Assembly: GCF_963678635.1 (NCBI RefSeq)
Contig: NC_087064.1
Coordinates: 3,285,926-3,349,925 of the forward strand
Direction of reading: 5' to 3'
From: Symsagittifera roscoffensis
Lineage: Eukaryota; Xenacoelomorpha; Acoela; Convolutidae
DNA length: 64,000 nucleotides
Positions 58,238 through 64,000 of the stretch are shown one piece after another; positions within the stretch are counted from its first letter, which is position 1; each line of letters begins with the position of its first letter. The notes beneath the pieces were generated by a model. That model was given only the letters and a program-made list of their open reading frames with translations. It made no database searches and had not been told where the DNA came from. The position numbers were made by a program, and so were the translations under genes.

Positions 58238-59478
58238 TCTGTTATATATTTAAATGCGGGCTTCACTATCTCGGCATGCTTAAGCTTTTTTCAACGTATT
58301 GTTTTTGCATGTTTAACGACGAAAGAATTTTTTCACGTTTAAGCTAAATCGTAAATTGGAATGGTTAAGAATTTTTTTTTCGATTTTTCAGTTTGAAATC
58401 AGTGGTGACTTCACCGAGTTTAAAATAAGCAGCCCAATAGTGGATGCTCTCAGGGTTCCCCAAGGGGTTGCGAATTTGGCCTCCAATTATGAGTACCCCA
58501 ATCCTTTTAGTGTACGAGATTGGACGAGTTCTGTGATTTTTTCAGCGTTTTTTCAGAAAACCTAAATAAATTTTTTTCTTCATAATTTGAAATTCCCAAC
58601 CCTGTAGTTGGGGGCTATAGAGTACTCTCAGACCTTGTGGTTTTCGAGATATGTCGTTTTTTTTGTGATTTTTCTCGAAGTTTTTCAGAAACCCTAAAAA
58701 AAATTTTTTCGAAAATTTGAATTTCTCAGCCCTGTAGTTGCGGAATATATAGTACTCTCAAGGATTGCGCATCTTTCCTCCAATTATGACTGCTCAAACC
58801 TTTGTAGTTTTCGAGATATGTCGTTTTAGTGTATTATTAGAAAATTTTCAGAAAACATAAGCTTGAAAAGTTTCACTAAATATGAATTTCTCAACAATGT
58901 CGTTGTGTATGGCTACGGTGAGGGTACTCTTGGGGGTTGCAAATCGTGCGTCTCAATGCGACTGCTCAAATGCTTTTAGTTTCCGACATGTGACTTTTTT
59001 ATTATTATTTTCAAAGAGCGTACCTACAAATAACTTCACAAAATTTGAAACTCCTAGCTTGATGAAGAGACAACCGTGTTGTCAATGTTCACTCAGGCGT
59101 CGCAAATCTTGCCTCTAAAATGCATGCTCAAGTCTTATTAGTTTCCGAGATATGACGTCTTGTATGATTTTTTTTTCAAAATTTTTCGGGAAACTAGGTT
59201 TGAAAAAATTCACGAAATTTGAAGTTCCCAGCCCTATAGTAGGGTACTGTCAGTGATTGCAAATCTGGCCTTCAAATTCTCCAGAGGTTCTTTAAGTTTT
59301 CGAGAGATGACGTTTTTATGATTTTTCAAAATTAGAATAAAAAAATTTGAAATTATCAGCCCTGTAATTTGGTGCTGTCAGCAGACTACACCAGAAGGCT
59401 GCAGGTCTTGTTTTCAGTAAGTGCGGTTTTTTATAAGTTGTCAAAATTTCGAAGCACCGGAGATGCGTTACACGCTAG
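58238..59478 (+). mobile_element. Helitron-like element with ~165 bp minisatellite
   Basis: Starts TCTGTTATATATTTAAATGC after A (58237) and ends CGAAGCACC..GATGCG, TTACACGCTAG at 59478, followed by T. Inside are about six minisatellite units. The related sequence at 62210-62260 lacks it: GTTAAATGGTTTTTAA there against GTTAAA and TTGTTTTTAA flanking it here, so the edges are confirmed. Confidence 0.85.
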
Positions 59479-59839
59479 TTGTTTTTAAATGGGATGTCAA
59501 CTACTAAAGCATTGTTTGAACCCATTGATTCAGCTTAGAATATTTAGGTCAAAAAAATTCGCTGCTTACTAGTTGTGCGAATAAAAGGGGAAATTTAGCG
59601 AAAATTAAGTAGACCAAAGTGGAGATTTCAAACGGCCATAACCGTATTGAATTATGTTTTTGAATTAGTTGGCCATGTTACCAAAATTCAACATCATTCA
59701 AGAAAATTTTGATTTTTCTATAATTTTTTTTTCAAATAGTTTCGATCGTTAGTTTCGATAATTTTGAGCAGAGTGAATAAAATAGTAAGAGAAGCGACAT
59801 TGGATAAAACTTTTCTGGCAACTATGGTGGTATGCAAGA

Positions 59840-60100
59840 ATTGTATTTAGGTCGTGTAGTTTTGTTATATTTCAGAAAAGTCCTTTAAGTTTGGATTTGA
59901 TTTTTCGCGGTTTGGATTTTATGCTTCAATGTCAAATTGAAAGAAAAATCAAACTCTTCTATCGAACAGCGAAAATGTAAAAGTGATGAAAAACGCGATC
60001 AATTTCTGATTTCGAAATTGAATTTTTTTATGAGATTTCCCGGCGAAATAAAATATTTTCTTTTTGATCCAGTTTTCTCAAATTGTGTCATTTTTATGAA
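59840..60100 (+). repeat. HINE-like repeat, copy 11 (interior only)
   Basis: Contains TTTCGCGGTTTGG, ACGCGATCAATTTCTGATTT and GATCCAGTTTTCTCAAATTG. Both ends are lost. Confidence 0.6.
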
Positions 60101-60108
60101 GGCTTTTG

Positions 60109-60520
60109 AAGAGTCGAACGTATTTCAGACTCTAGTACAGGTCGCGATGATTTTTTTAAAGTTTTTTTTTCAGTAAATGTTAAAATTAGTTCAGGCTCAT
60201 GTTTACTTTTTCGTGGTTTGACTTTTGACTTCATTTTAATTTCGCCTTGTTTCCTTTGTTAAAAGGAAGGTAAACTCTTCTATCGAATTGCAATAGTGTT
60301 AAGGTCGTGATCGACTCCTAGTTTCGAAAGTTTAATTTTCAGATTTCCAAGCAAAATAATTTCACCTTTTGATCCAGTTTTCTCAAATTGGTTTAATTTG
60401 ATCAAAGTGTCAATCATAATTTGTTCTAGAAATTCAAAGAGCTTTAAGGTCAATTTTTTCGATTTTTTTGAAATTATTTGCATTGCTTATCTCTTTTCCA
60501 ACTGTCTGTTGGCTATGTTT
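60109..60520 (+). repeat. HINE-like repeat, copy 12
   Basis: Starts AGAGTCGAACGTATTTCAGACTCT (outer six bases can pair), ends with the hairpin CCAACTGTCTGTTGG (60498-60512) and GGCTATGTTTTT. Confidence 0.75.
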
Positions 60521-61449
60521 TTGGTCAAATGTTTTTTTTTGCTGCAATGTCTTGTATCAACCTTTTATTGGACTTGTATGAGACAAATTTGCTTTGTTTT
60601 GATGCAGAATTGCGGAATCTACTACACTTTTTTCCCGTCTTTTTCCGAAAATCGATGCCTGAATTAAAAATAGACATCCTAATCCAGATTTATGAGTGGC
60701 GCAAGAGTGTTTGGTGTCACCATGCTTAGCCATTGCACTGCATTCACTAGCTTATCAAGTGTACAACAAAGGAGACTGTATTGGTTGGCTGGTCTCGCAT
60801 CATTAAGCATGAATCCATTTTTGTCCCAATAAATTAATAATTCAATCTTGTTTCCATTCTAAGTAAGCATCCTGCATCGTTTAACCACACTCGAATTTCC
60901 CGCTTTTTGTTCAAAATTATCGCCGATTTTTAATTGCTCTGTTAAAGCTCCCTGGCCGTGCAATGCGTTATCTTACCAGGTTTATCATGCTATGAATATG
61001 TTATTGTTGATTCCAATGTCAAAGGTTGCTGTTATTGTCCGAGTACTCGCCCCTGCGTTTTATTCGAAAGACAATTCATTGGACGTCATCTAGGCCTACT
61101 TGATGTGAGAGTTTATTCTTGACTTGATTCAGAACAAGACTGTCCGTATCACGGGCAACAAATAGTTTAATTAGGACCCTTTTATTCCGTCGAATAGTTT
61201 CGTTTATGAACTTCAACCGAAATTTTTTCTCGATTTTCAATTATTTTTGGTATCGGAAATTATCAAATTGGGTACTAGACTTTTTTTACCTGTAAACAAC
61301 TTGTCTAATAGAAGAATTTATTCTAATTGGCCTATAGAGATTCAAGTTCAAGCAACTGATTTGGCACAGAGGTTGGTGGTTTGAAATGCTTGTTACGCCA
61401 AAGGTTGGTGATTTGAGGACCTCTACATTTTGCAAACTGAAAATTTTCT
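60521..61449. other. AT-rich sequence, no gene seen
   Basis: No coding frame, RNA gene or element end recognised. Confidence 0.4.
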
Positions 61450-61452
61450 ACA

Positions 61453-61485
<33 letters not shown>

Positions 61486-61493
61486 GCATACAT
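61450..61493. repeat. (CATA)n microsatellite
   Basis: About ten CATA units, then ATATGCATACATAG. Confidence 0.95.
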
Positions 61494-61739
61494 AGTTTTT
61501 GTTTTTGGGTGATTTTTTGGTGCCATATCCCGCACATAGCGTAAAATTAGCCTGTTACCTGCAGGTAATTGGTTTTGAAGATTTGTCGTGGAAATGTCTA
61601 GAAAGATTTTTCTTATCGATAATTTTCAAAGGTTTTTTTGCCTTTCCTTTCACAAAAAAGCATTCAATCACAAAAAAGCAATGAATGGAGAATTTTGATC
61701 AACCAATAGAAATGATGTTTTTTCTGAGCCCGAAATTAG

Positions 61740-62440
61740 AAAAAAAAACTAACTTTTTCCTTATGTTAATTTTTATCAAAAATACCAGTCACAAATTGTT
61801 TTTTAAATTCAAAAAGCTCTAATGGCATCTCTTGTTTTCTTCGAAATTCGAAAGTTGATATATATTTTTTATAAAACAGGTGAGTTTTTTTCTGTTTCTT
61901 TGCGTTCATTGGCATTTTTCTAACTGGCTATTTTTACACCTGGAATATAATTGTAGTGGGTAACGTTTCCGCGCTTCGCTGTCAAACGTTGGCCTCATTT
62001 ACTATTAGTAAGTGATAGAATTTCTCTTTGCCACGTGCGCAGGAAGTTTTGATGTTTTTTTGGGAAAAATATCGATCTATTTAAGGACTAATAACTCCCG
62101 TTTTTTGAGCTCGGGCCATGTTTAGCAAAATGTTCCTTTGGCGCATGCCAATTATTCTGGTGGAAGATAAAACCGGCTTAAGCTCATTTTAAAAGGCTCA
62201 CATCAAAAATTGAAGAATCAATGTTAAATGGTTTTTAAGGGGGATGCCAAATACTAAAGCATTGTTTTTAGCCATTGATTCAGCTTAGAATATTTTGTTG
62301 TCAAAATAACTCACTGCTTACGAGTTCTGCAAATAAAAGGGGAAATAAAGCTATTATTAACAAGACCAAAATGTAGATTTCAAGCGGCCAAAACCGTTTT
62401 GAGTTATATTTTTGAATAAGAAATGAGACCATCATTGACA
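61740..62440 (+). repeat. HINE-like repeat, copy 13, 5'-truncated, with the long extension
   Basis: Matches 57740-58237 plus 59479-59700 in order, without the Helitron between them. It provides the empty site for the insertion at 58238. Confidence 0.75.
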
Positions 62441-63059
62441 TCAAAAAATTAATCGGCCAAGAACTGATATAATTTATCTGGAGAACAAGCAGCATCTTGT
62501 ACAAAGGTCTTTGATTTCTTCAAAATTTGAAAGAATAGTATGTCTTATTTTAAAATTTTGTTTGAAAATTCCATACTCAACCTTTCAGGCGCATCAATAC
62601 GCAGACATCATGGAATCGAATTTGAAAAGTTAAAAGGCCTAATTAGTTTTGGAAAACTTGGAGGTGATACCAAAAAGTTGCTCAAAATTTAGAGACAACT
62701 TAATTGCTAATGAGAATCTTTCGCATGGATCGGAGCGGTAATTTTTCCAATTGTTGGCTCATTTTGATCATGAGCGCAAAATTATTCAAATACAGATCAT
62801 ATAGCCTTTTTCGACGCCGGATCAAGTTACTTTTTCAATCATTTTGTCTGTCGTTTTTCAGCGGTATAAAGCGTAATTCAAGTCCAACAGCTTCCAAAAT
62901 AACTACTTTGAACTCGTAAATTTAAATTCCTAATATTGTTTTTGAGGATGCTTCCGGAGCAAGAACTTCCTCTAAAGATGCTTCTTCTAAAGCTTGTCAT
63001 GATATACTGGCTATTTTGCGCCTTCGTAAAATATTTTGCGCCTCTATGCGTTCGTAAAT
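62441..63059. other. AT-rich sequence, no gene seen
   Basis: Nothing recognised beyond short low-complexity runs. Confidence 0.4.
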
Positions 63060-63240
63060 TTCATATTCCAGGTCCCCGTAGGTCGCAGATGGAATCCGAG
63101 ACCTAACCGAATTTTTACCAATTCTTTGCTTTTTTCTACTTTTTCTTTTCTTGCATTTTATAGAGCTGTTTTTGTCTCGTGATTTTTGTCGTGTTCTCCT
63201 TAGTGTTTGCGAAGCGCGGATTTGTCTCTGTTCATATGTG
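63060..63240 (+). repeat. SINE-like repeat, 3' part, with a HINE-type hairpin
   Basis: GTAGGTCGCAGATGGAATCC (decayed B box), CTAACCGAATTTTTACC and TTTTCTTGCATTTTATAGAG match 41880-41960. GCGAAGCGCGGATTTGTCTC at 63208 resembles the terminal hairpin motif. Confidence 0.5.
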
Positions 63241-63475
63241 ATTTTTGGTTTGATGTGAGTTTTTTACCCGGCTGCAACCACTAAAAGATGGAAATTAAAT
63301 TACTTGCTACTTCATGCTTGAAATAAAACAAGTTATCAATTGGCAAAACATAATTGTGTTTCATATTCAAATTAAGTGCTTTTATGCAAAGCCGGGGTGG
63401 ATTTAGGTTGTTGGCATGGTGTGTGGGCTAATTTTTAAGACTTGTATCAATTTGTTTCAGCCGTAGCCATTTTTT

Positions 63476-63560
63476 AAGAGTAATGAACGTAGTCAGTGCT
63501 TTTTGTTTAATTGCGTTCATTACTCTTTTCCAATCTTCGATTGGCTTTGTTTTAAAAAAG
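63476..63560 (+). repeat. Minimal HINE-like derivative
   Basis: AAGAGTAATGAACG (63476-63489) and CGTTCATTACTCTT (63514-63527) are perfect inverted copies only 24 bases apart, then the hairpin CCAATCTTCGATTGG (63530-63544). The whole interior is deleted. Confidence 0.9.
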
Positions 63561-64000
63561 TTGTTTAAGATAAACATTTTTGCAAACAACGCTTTGTGTT
63601 TGAAGGTTAAATCGCTTCTTAGATGCCTGATAATATTGCGCTTGCTATTAGCAATTATTATACAATAAAGCATGTTCGAAAGCAGTTTAAGACGAGGCTC
63701 CATGGCATAATTATTAGGCAAGAGACTCGTGGTACACAGATTTGCGGTCTAATCCCGTATTAATAGATTTTTGAAGTTGATTCTTTACTTTTATTTTTTG
63801 TTCACAGAGCTCCTTTTTGCCATATTGAGCTTGTTTTTGCGACGTGCACATTCATGTTTGCGTCAATTTTTGTTTTAATTCATTTTTGATAAAAAAAGGG
63901 TTTTATAAAAATGTATTGGATCGGGTTTTTTTAATTTTATATCTTTTTTGAGGCGCTGCGGAAAATTTTTTTCATCTTTTTCAAAATATTTAATTCTTCT

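Overview
The window looks like AT-rich, repeat-laden nuclear DNA of an invertebrate animal. It holds spliced nervous-system genes (a RIM-type active-zone scaffold and two nicotinic-type Cys-loop receptor subunits), a Ty3/gypsy retroelement, a non-LTR retroelement fragment, Helitron-like elements and tRNA-derived short repeats. I see nothing prokaryotic and cannot name the phylum.

Layout. 1-8701: a Ty3/gypsy element on the minus strand, rearranged so that one Gag-protease-RT-RNase H reading frame (3557-8701) runs straight into a second, 5'-truncated copy (1-3577) that leaves the window. 8702-12960: more GC-rich sequence upstream of that element, with a 13-14 bp minisatellite (8981-9757) and a 70 bp tandem repeat; it may include the element's leader and LTR, but no LTR edge can be fixed. 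12965-13495: remnant of a non-LTR retrotransposon RT.

13887-41489: first visible coding exons (+ strand) of a RIM/Piccolo-family presynaptic protein, at 13887-14359 and 41270-41489. They are joined in matching phase across a 26.9 kb intron; the rest of the gene must lie beyond the window. Nested in this intron on the opposite strand are two intact, paralogous nicotinic-type subunit genes: a two-exon gene (15522-16988) and a four-exon gene (17485-23678). The scaffold acts at the transmitter-release site and the receptors bind transmitter, so all three genes are probably neuronal; co-regulation is only a guess.

24000-64000: no further convincing genes. The DNA is built from (i) a Helentron/HINE-like non-autonomous family whose ends start AAGAGTAATGAACG and finish CGTTCATTACTCTT, followed by small hairpins; (ii) Helitron-like elements (TC...hairpin-CTAG, A|T target) filled with a ~165 bp minisatellite; (iii) a higher-order array of four ~1.95 kb units (45873-53728) that grew out of one such Helitron and its flank; (iv) a degenerate ~100 bp satellite (28730-33750); (v) tRNA-derived SINE-like copies; (vi) a TIR element (54112-54979); and simple repeats. 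All copies I recognised of families (i) and (ii) point the same way, sense to the RIM-type gene, which makes the + strand strikingly T-rich. Two Helitron insertions can be checked against empty sites inside this same window.
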